Assembly (NCBI RefSeq): GCF_025574485.1
Contig: NZ_JAOBPO010000002.1
Location: 684,501 to 748,500 of the forward strand
DNA from: Kordiimonas aquimaris
GTDB taxonomy: Bacteria; Pseudomonadota; Alphaproteobacteria; Sphingomonadales; Kordiimonadaceae
Direction: 5' to 3'
DNA: 64,000 bases
Shown here: positions 53,461 to 62,521 of the stretch, in pieces
How the letters are laid out: every line of letters begins with the position of its first letter
Numbering within the stretch: position 1 is the first letter of the stretch
Position numbers and translations under genes: made by a program
The notes under the pieces: generated by a model
Seen by the model: the letters and a program-made list of their open reading frames with translations, nothing else
The model's database searches: none
Told to the model about the DNA's origin: nothing

Positions 53461-54192
53461 ATGTCTATTTGGGGTAAAATAATTGGCGGAACAGCGGGCC
53501 TGGCGCTAGGCGGGCCTATAGGAGCACTCATAGGGGTGACAGTCGGCGCTGCTGTAGATGCATCTATTGAACAGGTATCACCTGAAACCGACGAAACACG
53601 ACAGGTCACCTTTACTATAGGTGTGATTGCCTTGGCAGCGAAAATGGCGAAAGCCGATGGCAAAGTAACTCGTGAAGAGGTTGAGGCTTTTAAGCAGGTA
53701 TTCAAAGTGCCGCCGCATGAGATGGCAAATGTTGGACGTGTTTTTGATATGGCACGAAAGCATACTGCCGGGTTTGATGCATATGCGCAGCAAATAGCTG
53801 ACTTGATGCGTGGCAAACGCACAGTCCTTGCCGATTTGATTGAGGCTTTATTCTTTATTGCGAAATCAGATGGTGAGTTGCATCCAAATGAGCTGAATTA
53901 TATTCGCGTTGTGGCAAAAATATTTGGCTACAGCCCTGCTGAAATTGAAACTCTGGTTTCACGCCATGCAGGCCATCAAGCCGACTCTCCATATAGTGTA
54001 CTTGGTGTTGAGCCTGGCATTAGTACTGATGATTTGAAGAAGAGATACCGGCAGCTTGTGCGTGAAAGCCATCCTGATCGTTTGATTGCCGAAGGTGTGC
54101 CGAGCGACTTGATCGCAGTTGCGACACGCCGGTCTGCAGAAATTAACGCGGCTTATGATACAATTCTTAAGTCTAGAGGGATAAAAGGCTAA
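53461..54192 (+). CDS. TerB-DnaJ fusion protein (DjlA-like)
   Basis: 243 residues from ATG 53461. A glycine-rich hydrophobic N terminus (IIGGTAGLALGGPIGALIGVTVGAAVDA, 5-32) probably inserts in the membrane. A TerB-like helical domain follows (FTIGVIALAAKMAKADGKVTREEVEAFKQVF ... LFFIAKSDGELHPNELNYIRVVAKIFG). A C-terminal J domain has the HPD motif in VRESHPDRLIAEG. This is the DjlA arrangement, a DnaK co-chaperone at the inner membrane. The stop overlaps the next gene start (TAATG). Confidence 0.88.
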   Translation: MSIWGKIIGGTAGLALGGPIGALIGVTVGAAVDASIEQVSPETDETRQVTFTIGVIALAAKMAKADGKVTREEVEAFKQVFKVPPHEMANVGRVFDMARKHTAGFDAYAQQIADLMRGKRTVLADLIEALFFIAKSDGELHPNELNYIRVVAKIFGYSPAEIETLVSRHAGHQADSPYSVLGVEPGISTDDLKKRYRQLVRESHPDRLIAEGVPSDLIAVATRRSAEINAAYDTILKSRGIKG

Positions 54193-55082
54193 TGCAGTTC
54201 CGTGATGTGTTGTTGGCGGTGCTAATTTCGGCGGTTTGGGGATTTAACTTCCTGGCAAGTAAATGGGCGGTTGCTGATTTGCCACCACTAACAGCTAATT
54301 TGTTTCGCTTCCTGATAGTTCTTGCTGTGCTAGTACCATTTTTGAAGGTTGTTCAAGGTAAGATGCGCCAAATGCTGGCTGTTGCGTTTTTGTTAGGCGT
54401 TTTACATTTTGGATTATTGTTTTCCGCCATGAGTCTTGCTGATGGCGTAAGCTCCATCAGTGTTGCTTCACAGCTAAATGTACCGTTTGCAACCTTGTTG
54501 GCCGTGCTTGTTTTGAAAGAAACTGTTGGCTGGTACCGCATTTTGGGTATTTCACTCAGCTTTGTTGGGGTGCTCATTCTAGGGTTTGACCCTGAAGTGT
54601 TCGCATACTGGGACGCTATACTTTTAATTGTTTTAGGTGCTTTTGTATTTGCCTTGGCCTCGGTAATGATGCGGCAATTAAAGGAAGTGCCTGCCGTTAC
54701 CGTTCAGGCTTGGGTTGCATTTGCTGCTGTATCAGGCTCGATATTATTGTCTGGTTTCTTTGAAAGTGGACAGATAGAGGCAGTTAAAAACACGGGTATG
54801 CGCGCATGGCTGGCTGTTGTTTATACTGCCGTTGGTTCATCGCTTATTGGTCATGGCGGAGCAAACTATCTATTTCGGAAGTATGAAATATCCACAGTAA
54901 CGCCTTATTTTCTTGTTATGCCATTGTTCTCAATTATCAGCGGAGTTGTCTTCCTAGGTGAAGTCATTCATTGGGAATTGATTGTTGGTGGTCTTTTCAC
55001 GATTTCGGGGGTGTTGATTGTGACAATTCGTAACAATATTCGACTGAAGCCTTCGAAGGCACCGCGTTCTTATGTTCCCTGA
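54192..55082 (+). CDS. EamA/DMT family transporter
   Basis: 296 residues, about ten membrane helices in two EamA repeats (first with VWGFNFLASKWAVADLPPLTANLFRFLIV; second from VTVQAWVAFAAVSGSILL). Drug/metabolite transporter superfamily, inner membrane; the direction and substrate are unknown, and RhtA/YdcZ-like exporters are relatives. ATG 54192 shares a base with the djlA-like stop, and its own end overlaps the amidase start by 11 bases, so the three are translationally coupled. Confidence 0.87.
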   Translation: MQFRDVLLAVLISAVWGFNFLASKWAVADLPPLTANLFRFLIVLAVLVPFLKVVQGKMRQMLAVAFLLGVLHFGLLFSAMSLADGVSSISVASQLNVPFATLLAVLVLKETVGWYRILGISLSFVGVLILGFDPEVFAYWDAILLIVLGAFVFALASVMMRQLKEVPAVTVQAWVAFAAVSGSILLSGFFESGQIEAVKNTGMRAWLAVVYTAVGSSLIGHGGANYLFRKYEISTVTPYFLVMPLFSIISGVVFLGEVIHWELIVGGLFTISGVLIVTIRNNIRLKPSKAPRSYVP

Positions 55083-55833
55083 GCTTGTATATACACCTTC
55101 GTCTAACTGGAATGAACGTCCGCCGATAGTAGATGGTCAGCCTTTAATTGATACGGTGATATTGCATTATACTGGTATGCAATCAGCAGAAGAGGCGCTT
55201 GAACGTTTATGCGATGAAGCCGTTGAGGTTTCCGCGCATTACCTTATTGAAGAAAATGGAATAGCACATCAGCTAGTGCATCCAGACAAGCGGGCATGGC
55301 ATGCTGGTGTTTCCAAATGGCAAGGACGAGATAATCTCAATCATACTTCCATAGGTGTTGAGTTGGTAAACCCCGGCTATGAATTTGGTTATCGAGCGTT
55401 TCCGGTAAGGCAAATTGATAGCCTTTTGGCGTTGCTGAAACATCTTAAGCAAACATATTGTATTCCGGAGAGCCGCTTTATTGGCCATAGCGATATCGCG
55501 CCAATACGCAAGCAAGACCCTGGTGAATTATTCCCATGGAAACACCTCGCATTAAATGGTTATGGCATATGGCCTAGTGTCGATGCTGGTAGCGCTGAAC
55601 CCATCGAAGATAGTGACTTAGGTGTAGAGGGAACGGCTTCACTTCTCGAAGATTTGAAAATTATTGGGTATGACATAGAAAATTGTAATAGTATAACGAA
55701 CGCATCGAATGTGTTGAAGGCATTTCAGCGCCATTGGCGTCCGGAAAAAGTAACTGGGGTTTTGGATTCTGGTACGCTGACGGCGATATTGGCAGTTGCT
55801 AATCTGACACGGCAACATCAAAGCGTGCTATAA
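55072..55833 (+). CDS. N-acetylmuramoyl-L-alanine amidase (AmiD/AmpD-like)
   Basis: 253 residues. Amidase_2 fold: VILHYTG with the first zinc His, AHYLIEENGIAHQLVHPDKRAWHAG, NHTSIGVELVNPG with the catalytic Glu, and GHSDIAPIRKQDPGELFPW supplying His and Asp. The C-terminal third (LLEDLKIIGYDIENCNSITNASNVLKAFQRHWRPEKVTGVLDSGTLTAI) looks like a peptidoglycan-binding domain. No signal peptide is seen, so cytosolic recycling like AmpD is likely. ATG 55072 overlaps the eamA-like end by 11 bases. Confidence 0.92.
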   Translation: MFPELVYTPSSNWNERPPIVDGQPLIDTVILHYTGMQSAEEALERLCDEAVEVSAHYLIEENGIAHQLVHPDKRAWHAGVSKWQGRDNLNHTSIGVELVNPGYEFGYRAFPVRQIDSLLALLKHLKQTYCIPESRFIGHSDIAPIRKQDPGELFPWKHLALNGYGIWPSVDAGSAEPIEDSDLGVEGTASLLEDLKIIGYDIENCNSITNASNVLKAFQRHWRPEKVTGVLDSGTLTAILAVANLTRQHQSVL

Positions 55834-55865
55834 AGCAAGCGCGTGAGTTCTGTTAAGGAAGTATA

Positions 55866-57071
55866 ATGAAAATAATAACGACAGTAGTTTTAGCCCTTGC
55901 TGTTTCCAGTGCAAGTCTTGCACAAAATGGAACAGTTGCACAAAGCCATCGGCCTAATGATTATACGTTAGCCTGCCTTGAGGCTCTAACAAGAGATTGC
56001 GCTTTCTCGGCAGCTTTGCAAACGGTTATTGCTGAGGAATTTGGTGTCGAACGTGCCAAAGTCTTGATAGCTGTCGCGCGGGCACTTTCTGAAACAGGTC
56101 AGCAAGGCCAGGCGATTGAGACATTGATGCTTGCTTTGGACGAGGCGAGGTCCGTTAATCTGAATTTAGTCACTCAGGAAAAAATAACTGAAATTGCTCC
56201 TTTGCTTGCGCGTGCAGGTGACAGTGCCAGCGCCTTGGCATTGACCGAAGAGCTTGAAATCAAAAGTGTCAAAGAGCGCACGTTGATCGCAATTGCCAGG
56301 GAAAACATGTTAGCGGGCAGAGTTGCTGACGCCAATGTTGCACTATCGCAAATGGAAAATGGCTCGCGTGCGTCATGGCAACGCCTCCGTATGTTACCAT
56401 TTGCGCCAGCAAGTGCGATTGCCGCTTTGAATCTAATTGAGCTCGATCAACAGATTCGTGAATACACATTACCGTCGCAGTTGTATCGCGGTCTGATTTT
56501 GATGGCGGTTGTTGCAGATAAACGAGGCGACACCGAAACACGCCAAGCCTACATAAATGAAGCTGACGAATTCTTCGCGTCCCTTGTCAGCATTAATGAT
56601 CGGGCTCTTTCTACGGCTCATCGGTTACGTATCATGCATGACGGTGGTTTAAATGAAGCGATGCTGACTGAAAGTTATAATTTGGCTTTGTTGCACTTGG
56701 GGCGTGTTCGTGGTGCTGAAACTCTTGAAAGTGTTGCGCTCTTGATAGGTGAAGTTGAAGCGAGCTTGGGGAATTTGGAGAGCGCTTTGGCGCGTCAGGA
56801 AGTATTCACTGACCTTGCCAATAAGGCGCGGTATTTGAGTTCGATTGTTATGTCTTCTGAACGTGCATTGATTGCGGAGCAGACTAGTGCAGTGATGGCA
56901 GAGGTGTCTGAACTGGAAGGTGTTTATGAACGTGACTTAATTCGACTTCAATTGCTTGAAGGTGCTTTGGGAAACAAGGATATAGTTCTGGCTGCAAATA
57001 TTATTCGCAGTATTGAAGATGATGATAACCAAGCGCGTGGTTTGGTTCTTGCTGCATCTTTACTTGAATAA
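55866..57071 (+). CDS. Exported helical-repeat protein of unknown function
   Basis: 401 residues; signal peptide MKIITTVVLALAVSSASLAQ. The mature chain is built from A/L/E-rich helix pairs resembling TPR-like repeats, for example RAKVLIAVARALSETGQQGQAIETLMLALDEAR, LLARAGDSASALALTEELEI and AIARENMLAGRVADANVALSQM. No enzymatic motif is visible. Likely a periplasmic adaptor. ATG 55866 has AAGGAAG upstream. It follows the amidase by 32 bp and may belong to the same operon. Confidence 0.7.
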   Translation: MKIITTVVLALAVSSASLAQNGTVAQSHRPNDYTLACLEALTRDCAFSAALQTVIAEEFGVERAKVLIAVARALSETGQQGQAIETLMLALDEARSVNLNLVTQEKITEIAPLLARAGDSASALALTEELEIKSVKERTLIAIARENMLAGRVADANVALSQMENGSRASWQRLRMLPFAPASAIAALNLIELDQQIREYTLPSQLYRGLILMAVVADKRGDTETRQAYINEADEFFASLVSINDRALSTAHRLRIMHDGGLNEAMLTESYNLALLHLGRVRGAETLESVALLIGEVEASLGNLESALARQEVFTDLANKARYLSSIVMSSERALIAEQTSAVMAEVSELEGVYERDLIRLQLLEGALGNKDIVLAANIIRSIEDDDNQARGLVLAASLLE

Positions 57072-57132
57072 TCGTATCCTAACAGTGCGAGGGTTGATAC
57101 AATTAGCCTGACAGAACATTGAGGTAATGTTA

Positions 57133-57792
57133 ATGAGTCAGTCTATGCTGAAAACTGAACAAGCCGAAGCCGCAGCAAAGCCTGCGCGTGGCAGGCCGCG
57201 CGATGTTGAAAAAAACAATGCGATCCTTGCAGCCGCAATTGACTTGTTTCTCGAGCAGGGTTTTGACGGCACCAGCATGGATAAGGTTGCCCAGCGCGCA
57301 GGTGTTTCTAAACAAACGGTCTATAGTCATTTCTCAAGTAAAAAGCAGCTGTTTGGCGAGGCTGTTCATTCTGAAATCGCTGTTCATTATCCTGAACGTG
57401 CCTTGGAAACTGTTGAAACGCACACGTTGGAGGCAGACCTTACTGCAGTTTGTAATAGACTGGCAGCATTGCTGATGAGCGAACGTGCATTTGCTATGTT
57501 TCGTCTACTTGTTTCTGCTGCTGCTCGCGGTCCAATGCTTGCTGATATATTCTGGCAATCAGGGCCCGCTGATGTACAAGAGCAGCTCGCTAAATTTTTG
57601 CAGACCTGGGTTGATCGGGGCCAGCTAGAGATTGACGACACAGTAAAGGCAGGCCAGCAATTAGTAGCCCTCATTAAAGAGCCATCACATTTCAAAGTCT
57701 CTATTGGCGTTGAAAAGCCGCCAACAGATGAGGAAATAGAATCTCAAGTAACAATTGCGGTGGCAAGTTTTCTAAAAATTTATGGCGTATAA
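57133..57792 (+). CDS. TetR family transcriptional regulator
   Basis: 219 residues from ATG 57133, with GAGG 8 bp upstream (57127 is too close). A K/R-rich N terminus (KPARGRPRDVEKNN) leads into the helix-turn-helix AILAAAIDLFLEQGFDGTSMDKVAQRAGVSKQTVYSHFSSKKQLFGEAVHSE. The C-terminal half has the TetR_C_7/AefR-like layout (RAFAMFRLLVSAAARGPMLADIFWQSGP). It follows the repeat protein by 61 bp. Its target is unknown; AefR-type members often control efflux pumps. Confidence 0.88.
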   Translation: MSQSMLKTEQAEAAAKPARGRPRDVEKNNAILAAAIDLFLEQGFDGTSMDKVAQRAGVSKQTVYSHFSSKKQLFGEAVHSEIAVHYPERALETVETHTLEADLTAVCNRLAALLMSERAFAMFRLLVSAAARGPMLADIFWQSGPADVQEQLAKFLQTWVDRGQLEIDDTVKAGQQLVALIKEPSHFKVSIGVEKPPTDEEIESQVTIAVASFLKIYGV

Positions 57793-57814
57793 CAAGCCTG
57801 ACTTGTTTTGCGTG

Positions 57815-58042
57815 TTATCTGGTAGAGCCGTCGTCGCTCTCCATTTGCTGGCCTTTTAGGTTTTCTGTCGAATAATTTGCACGCGCTGTATCGCCTTCCA
57901 GTGTTGACGGTAGTCCTTCGATTTGCACCTCAGTCTCAGGGCCCAGAACCGTATCGAAAACAATGGCATCACCTTTGCTGCCACATGCGGACAAAACCAG
58001 TGCACTACCAATGATGACAGAAAACTTAAAACTCTTACTCAT
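57815..58042 (-). CDS. Small lipoprotein
   Basis: 75 residues from ATG 58042 with GAGG 6 bp upstream. Signal KSFKFSVIIGSALVLSAC with an LSAC lipobox, so probably a lipoprotein. The mature part is short, acidic and unstructured (GSKGDAIVFDTVLGPETEVQIEGLPSTLEGDTARANYSTENLKGQQMESDDGSTR). No known family recognised. Convergent with the tetR gene, which ends 23 bp away. Confidence 0.65.
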   Translation of the reverse strand: MSKSFKFSVIIGSALVLSACGSKGDAIVFDTVLGPETEVQIEGLPSTLEGDTARANYSTENLKGQQMESDDGSTR

Positions 58043-58156
58043 GAACGTCCTCAATTGTCGAAAATGACCAGTAATAGGAACATAGCCTAACTACCAGAAA
58101 CTGTATTTCTATTTTCGCTGCGACTGTGCCTTATTTTTTGGTGTATATCAATATCC

Positions 58157-58186
58157 TTGACGCATAAGTACAAGCACGCCTATGAC
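58157..58186 (+). promoter_or_regulatory. Promoter of rnpB
   Basis: TTGACG (58157-58162), 18-bp spacer and TATGAC (58181-58186), ending 6 bp before the first base of the RNA. The position fits a stable-RNA promoter. Confidence 0.6.
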
Positions 58187-58192
58187 ATCATT

Positions 58193-58566
58193 GGCAGATG
58201 GCTGGATGATCGCCGCCGCGCTTGACGCGGGGGAGGAAAGTCCGGGCTTCACGAAAACACGGTACCGGTTAATGGCCGGCGAGGGCGACCTTAGGGAAAG
58301 TGCCACAGAAAGCAAACCGCCTTACCCATTTTGGGGCAAGGTAAGGATGAAAGGGTGCGGTAAGAGCGCACCGCGTCTTTGGTAACAAGGATGGCAAGGT
58401 AAACCCTACCGGAAGCAAGACCAATAGGGATGGTTGCTTTAAGTAGCAGGCGAGTTTTCGCGCCGCCGTCCGGGTCGGTTGCTTGAGTGTGCTGGCAACA
58501 GTACACCTAGAGGAATGATCATCACCAGCTTTGTTGGTACAGAACCCGGCTTACACGCCATCTGCC
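58193..58566 (+). ncRNA. rnpB: RNase P RNA (M1-type, alphaproteobacterial)
   Basis: About 374 nt. The ends GGCAGATGGC and GCCATCTGCC form the P1 helix. The conserved core is present: GAGGAAAGTCCGGGC (CR I) at about 58232, GGGTGCGGTAAGAGCGCACCGC in the specificity-domain region, AGGCGAG near 58448, and ACAGAACCCGGCTTA (CR V) near 58540. It is the catalytic subunit of RNase P, which makes mature tRNA 5-prime ends. A short open frame within it (58182-58385) is not a gene. Confidence 0.96.
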
Positions 58567-58695
58567 ACTTATTTTCCGCATACAACAACATTTGTGTGAT
58601 CAGGCTTTCGATTTTCCAATCACCTCTATATGGTAATTCTCGATTTGGGGCGTTGGTTTTTAACCTGCGCATATAGAAAAGAGGGTTTGGTTGAT

Positions 58696-61158
58696 ATGTC
58701 AGCTCGTATTACGAAGATGTTTGGGCTTTTAATCGCGCTAGTTATGGCACCTGCAACTGCGGTGATGTCTGCAACGTTTGCAGAATCAGTTGAAGGTCTT
58801 GAAAAGCGTGAAGGTTTGGTAACTGCATATGTAGATCATGGTAAAGCGCGTGTATTGCTGGAGCTTGAACAGCAGACTGATGGCACGTTTGGGCGTTATA
58901 TTTATACGCCATACTTAACCGCGGGTTTGGGGTCTAATCCGGTTGGTCTGGATCGTAGTAGTCCGGCTGGTAACTTTATCATGTCGTTCCGGCGTGCCGG
59001 CGACATGGTAATAGCCGTTGTTGAAAACCAAAGCTTTCGTGCAACAGCAACTAATCCAACAGAGAAGCGTGCTGTTGAAACCAGCTTTGCCCAGTCTGTT
59101 ATCTGGTCAACGTCAATTGTGGCTGAGAATGAAGATGGCTCACTACTGATCGATTTCAGTAGTTTTCTGAAACGCGATGCGCGTGGAGTTGTTGCGCAGT
59201 TGCGCAACAGGGGGCAAGGCTCTTTTAAGCTGGAAAATAGCCGTAGTTACGTTGATACAAACGCAGCTCATGCCTTTCCACGTAACTTGGAATTTGATGC
59301 ACATGTAACATTTTCCAGTACAGCGCCGGGTGGCGAAGTGCGAGCAACAACGCCGGTACCGCAAGCCGTTAGTTTGATTATGCATACAACGCTGCTTGCG
59401 TTGCCTGATGATGGCTACACGCCGCGTGAGTACGATGAACGTGCAGGCTTGATCAATACATCTTATACAGATATGTCAGCGCCTCTGGACGGTAGTACAG
59501 TTGTGAATGTGGCGCGTCGTTTCCGTCTGGAAAAAGACGCATCAGGCAATGTGGTAAACCCTATTATCTTTTATATTGATAACGGTGCACCGGAACCTAT
59601 CCGTTCCGCGTTGCTCGAGGGAGCTCGCTGGTGGGAAGATGCCTTTACTGCGGCAGGATTCCCTGGCGGATATAAAGCTGAAATACTTCCTGAAGGTATT
59701 CACCCGCTAGATGCACGCTACAATATGGTGAACTGGGTACACCGCGCCACGCGTGGATGGTCATATGGTACCAGTATCACTGACCCGCGCACTGGTGAAG
59801 TATTGCGCGGCGTGGTTATTCTTGGATCACTTCGTGTGCGCCAAGATATCAAGATATTTGAAGCTTTAGCTGGGGCGAAGAAAACAGGGACTGGAGCAGC
59901 TGATGATGCAGTTGAATTGGCTCTTGCCCGTATCCGTCAATTATCTGCGCACGAAATTGGACATACACTTGGTTTTGCTCACAATATGGCTGCTAGCTCA
60001 TATGGCCGTGAAAGCGTGATGGATTATCCAGCACCTGATGTGCGGATGACGACAAATGGTGATGGCCTCGATTTTTCAAATGTATATGGCATCGGTATTG
60101 GTGCGTGGGACAAATGGGCTACTACGTACCTGTATGGTGATTATGCTGAAGATGATGCCGCGGCTAAAGCGGCCATGTTCCGCGAAGCAGATTCAAAAGG
60201 TTTGATTTATGTTGCTGACCGCGACAGCCGTTCTATTGGGTCTGGTCATATTCGTGGTTCCTTATGGGATAATGGCTCGGACGCTGTTGATGAGTTAGCT
60301 GCTGTGATGCAGGTGCGTGCTTATGCGCTTGGCCGTTTTGGTAAGGATAACTTGCGTGACGGCGAAAGCTATGAAGCGTTGCAAACAAAATTTGTTCCGC
60401 TTTACTTGTATCACCGTTATCAGCTAGAGGCGGCAGCCAAGTTTGTTGGTGGTTATGATTTTGCTTACCGTTCGGAAGGCGATGGCCGAAAGGCACCAGT
60501 GCCAGTGAGTTGGAGTGAACAAGTGCGTGCCTTGGGCGGCATTACCGCGACTATTGAGCCAAGTGCTTTGTCTATCGCTCAAGAGACGTTACTTGAACTC
60601 ACGCCGCGCGGCGCAGGATCAGGTGACCCGCAGTTCAGGCGTGAATCGTTTTCGGGCAGTGCCTCAACTGCGTTTAGCATGGAAGCGGCGGCTTCTGCCG
60701 CAATCGATGTTACACTGGATGCTTTAATGCACCCTGCGAGAATGCAACGTCTGACCGAGCAGAAAACCTATGTTGAGGACCATGAAGGTATTCAAGGGGT
60801 TGTAAGCAGGGTATGGGCGGCTTTGTCTAACCAAAGCCGAGGTGATAGTGCGGCTGATACTGCTCTGCGCGGTATCGTTCTCGAGCGGATCACTGAAAGG
60901 CTTATCGTTACACTTCATAATCCTGGCACAGGACTGTTGGTGCGCACGGAAGTACGGCAATCATTAGAGTATATTAAACAGTCAGCGGCCCGTATGCGGG
61001 GCGGCCTCGCACCTTATGGTGATTTGATTGCTCGTCGTATTGAGGATGCGTTTGCTCAGGCTAGAACACCAGCCGTTAAAGCACCAAATCCTCCACCTGT
61101 TCCGCCTGGAAGTCCGATTGGTGCTATGGGGGAAAGTTGTTGGCATTGTAATAATTAA
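58696..61158 (+). CDS. Large zinc-dependent metalloprotease (DUF5117/DUF4953 type), exported
   Basis: 820 residues from ATG 58696. Signal peptide MSARITKMFGLLIALVMAPATAVMSATFA. An N-terminal domain (DUF5117/5118-like: GLVTAYVDHGKARVLLELEQQTDGTFGRYIYTPYLTAGLGSNPVGLDRS) is followed by a zincin core. The catalytic HEIGHTLGFAH (from His419) follows LSA and is completed by DYPAPD. The C-terminal 300 residues are helical and end with CWHCNN. Members are periplasmic or secreted metalloproteases of unknown substrate, common in marine alphaproteobacteria and Bacteroidetes. A strong terminator follows. Confidence 0.85.
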   Translation: MSARITKMFGLLIALVMAPATAVMSATFAESVEGLEKREGLVTAYVDHGKARVLLELEQQTDGTFGRYIYTPYLTAGLGSNPVGLDRSSPAGNFIMSFRRAGDMVIAVVENQSFRATATNPTEKRAVETSFAQSVIWSTSIVAENEDGSLLIDFSSFLKRDARGVVAQLRNRGQGSFKLENSRSYVDTNAAHAFPRNLEFDAHVTFSSTAPGGEVRATTPVPQAVSLIMHTTLLALPDDGYTPREYDERAGLINTSYTDMSAPLDGSTVVNVARRFRLEKDASGNVVNPIIFYIDNGAPEPIRSALLEGARWWEDAFTAAGFPGGYKAEILPEGIHPLDARYNMVNWVHRATRGWSYGTSITDPRTGEVLRGVVILGSLRVRQDIKIFEALAGAKKTGTGAADDAVELALARIRQLSAHEIGHTLGFAHNMAASSYGRESVMDYPAPDVRMTTNGDGLDFSNVYGIGIGAWDKWATTYLYGDYAEDDAAAKAAMFREADSKGLIYVADRDSRSIGSGHIRGSLWDNGSDAVDELAAVMQVRAYALGRFGKDNLRDGESYEALQTKFVPLYLYHRYQLEAAAKFVGGYDFAYRSEGDGRKAPVPVSWSEQVRALGGITATIEPSALSIAQETLLELTPRGAGSGDPQFRRESFSGSASTAFSMEAAASAAIDVTLDALMHPARMQRLTEQKTYVEDHEGIQGVVSRVWAALSNQSRGDSAADTALRGIVLERITERLIVTLHNPGTGLLVRTEVRQSLEYIKQSAARMRGGLAPYGDLIARRIEDAFAQARTPAVKAPNPPPVPPGSPIGAMGESCWHCNN

Positions 61159-61196
61159 TGTTGAATGCCGTTTAGCATTCCTTTGTCTATAAAAAT

Positions 61197-61233
61197 TAAG
61201 CAGCTGGTCTCATATGAGGCCAACTGCTTTTTG
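61197..61233. terminator. Terminator after the zinc protease gene
   Basis: AAGCAG/CTGCTT, TGG/CCA and the self-complementary CTCATATGAG stack into a long stem, then TTTTT follows. The minus-strand reading also ends in a T-rich stretch, so it may serve the convergent YHS gene. Confidence 0.8.
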
Positions 61234-61260
61234 GTTTTGGTTCAGTCGAGGGGAGGTGAC

Positions 61261-61770
61261 TTAGCCGTCAAAACCAATTGGTGTTAGTTTGCTTGCAGCA
61301 ACGTTTTTGATTTTCTTCCAGTGACCGTTTGCCGCTTTGATGCGACCATTTGGGTTTTCAAGCCACATGTTGTGGATGTCGAGCGAGTTGTTGAGGTATA
61401 GTTTACCGTCTACAATTTTGAATGCTTCAGGATCAACTTCCAATTTAAGCCCTACAGAAGTACCGAACGCGCAGAAGCCGCCATACTGTGGTGCATACTT
61501 GGATGGTGATTTTGCGAACTTGTCTCTGTTGTTTGCTGTTGAAAAACGGTATTCAACATCTTTGTATGTATGAGAAAATTGGCTTTTGCCAGGTGTTGGT
61601 TCACCTTGGTTGAAGTAAGCAACGGCATCGTAACCCTTCAGTGCCAGGTTATGATCACTTACATTGCTTGTGCGAACTTTGTCTTCAGCTGAAGCAGGCT
61701 CCACGACAGATACTAAACTGAATAGGGCGACGGTAAACACAGCTAGTGTGCGATAGATAGATTTTAACAT
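61261..61770 (-). CDS. YHS-domain exported protein
   Basis: 169 residues from ATG 61770, with AAGGAA 6 bp upstream. Signal peptide MLKSIYRTLAVFTVALFSLVSVVEPASAE. The mature part: LALKGYDAVAYFNQGEPTPGKSQFSHTYKDVEYRFSTANNRDKFAKSPSKYAPQYGGFCAFGTSVG. YHS-type domains bind metal ions; the Tyr-His-Ser-like pattern and the FCAFG cysteine are conserved. This form (LKGYDAVAYF...GGFCA) is common as a standalone periplasmic protein in marine bacteria. The function is unproven. Confidence 0.88.
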   Translation of the reverse strand: MLKSIYRTLAVFTVALFSLVSVVEPASAEDKVRTSNVSDHNLALKGYDAVAYFNQGEPTPGKSQFSHTYKDVEYRFSTANNRDKFAKSPSKYAPQYGGFCAFGTSVGLKLEVDPEAFKIVDGKLYLNNSLDIHNMWLENPNGRIKAANGHWKKIKNVAASKLTPIGFDG

Positions 61771-61936
61771 GTGCATTTCCTTTCTTGCATGTTGGTACAG
61801 CTTAAATAGGCTGCTTAATCAAATGTATCTATGCGTACTAATCTGTAAAAAATGCTCATTCGTCTTATTCGCTCCATTTGTCAGGACTAACGCTATATAT
61901 AAAGTGTCTAGCTTATAAACTAAGGAAAGCGTGGTA

Positions 61937-62521
61937 ATGATGTCTGTTGATTTAGAAAAGCTCTCTCGTGAAATCAGAGCATGTGAAATATGCAAAGACG
62001 CTTTGGTGGACGGTGTTCGTCCTGTATTTCAGGTGAGCGAAACATCAAAAATATTGATAGTCGGCCAAGCACCCGGGCGTAAAGTTCATGAAACAGGTGT
62101 TCCGTTCGACGATCCAAGCGGTGACCGGCTGAGAGATTGGTTGGGTGTTTCTAAAGATGTTTTTTATGATGCGCGCCAAATGGCAATTGTGCCGATGGGG
62201 TTCTGTTTTCCTGGTACCGGTAAGTCTGGTGATTTACCACCACGGAAAGAATGCGCCCCTGCATGGCGAGATGAGTTGCTGCAGTGCTTGCGCAATGTGT
62301 CATTAACGATTGTCATCGGGCAGTATGCAATGGATTGGCACCTTCCTTTAGACAGACCGCGCACGGTTACAGACACTGTTAAGGCATGGCAAAACTATTG
62401 GCCTGACACGGTTGTTCTGCCGCATCCTAGTCCTCGCAACAATATTTGGTTGAAAAAGAACGCATGGTTCGAAGTCGATATTTTGCCTGCACTGCGTGCA
62501 AGGGTTGCTTCATTATTGTGA
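61937..62521 (+). CDS. Uracil-DNA glycosylase superfamily protein
   Basis: 194 residues from ATG 61937 (AAGGAA 9 bp upstream). UDG superfamily: motif 1 ILIVGQAPGRKVHETGVPFDDPSGDRLRDWLG and motif 2 VVLPHPSPRNN. The N-terminal CEICKDAL supplies two cysteines, but not the complete four-cysteine cluster of family 4 UDGs. It may remove uracil or another modified base, or be a divergent family member. It ends directly before the convergent araC stop; the two stops form TGATCA. Confidence 0.85.
   Translation: MMSVDLEKLSREIRACEICKDALVDGVRPVFQVSETSKILIVGQAPGRKVHETGVPFDDPSGDRLRDWLGVSKDVFYDARQMAIVPMGFCFPGTGKSGDLPPRKECAPAWRDELLQCLRNVSLTIVIGQYAMDWHLPLDRPRTVTDTVKAWQNYWPDTVVLPHPSPRNNIWLKKNAWFEVDILPALRARVASLL

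Noticed and set aside
58182-58385. Open frame of 67 codons on the plus strand
   Set aside because: It lies wholly within RNase P RNA; no ribosome site and the RNA core motifs explain the sequence.
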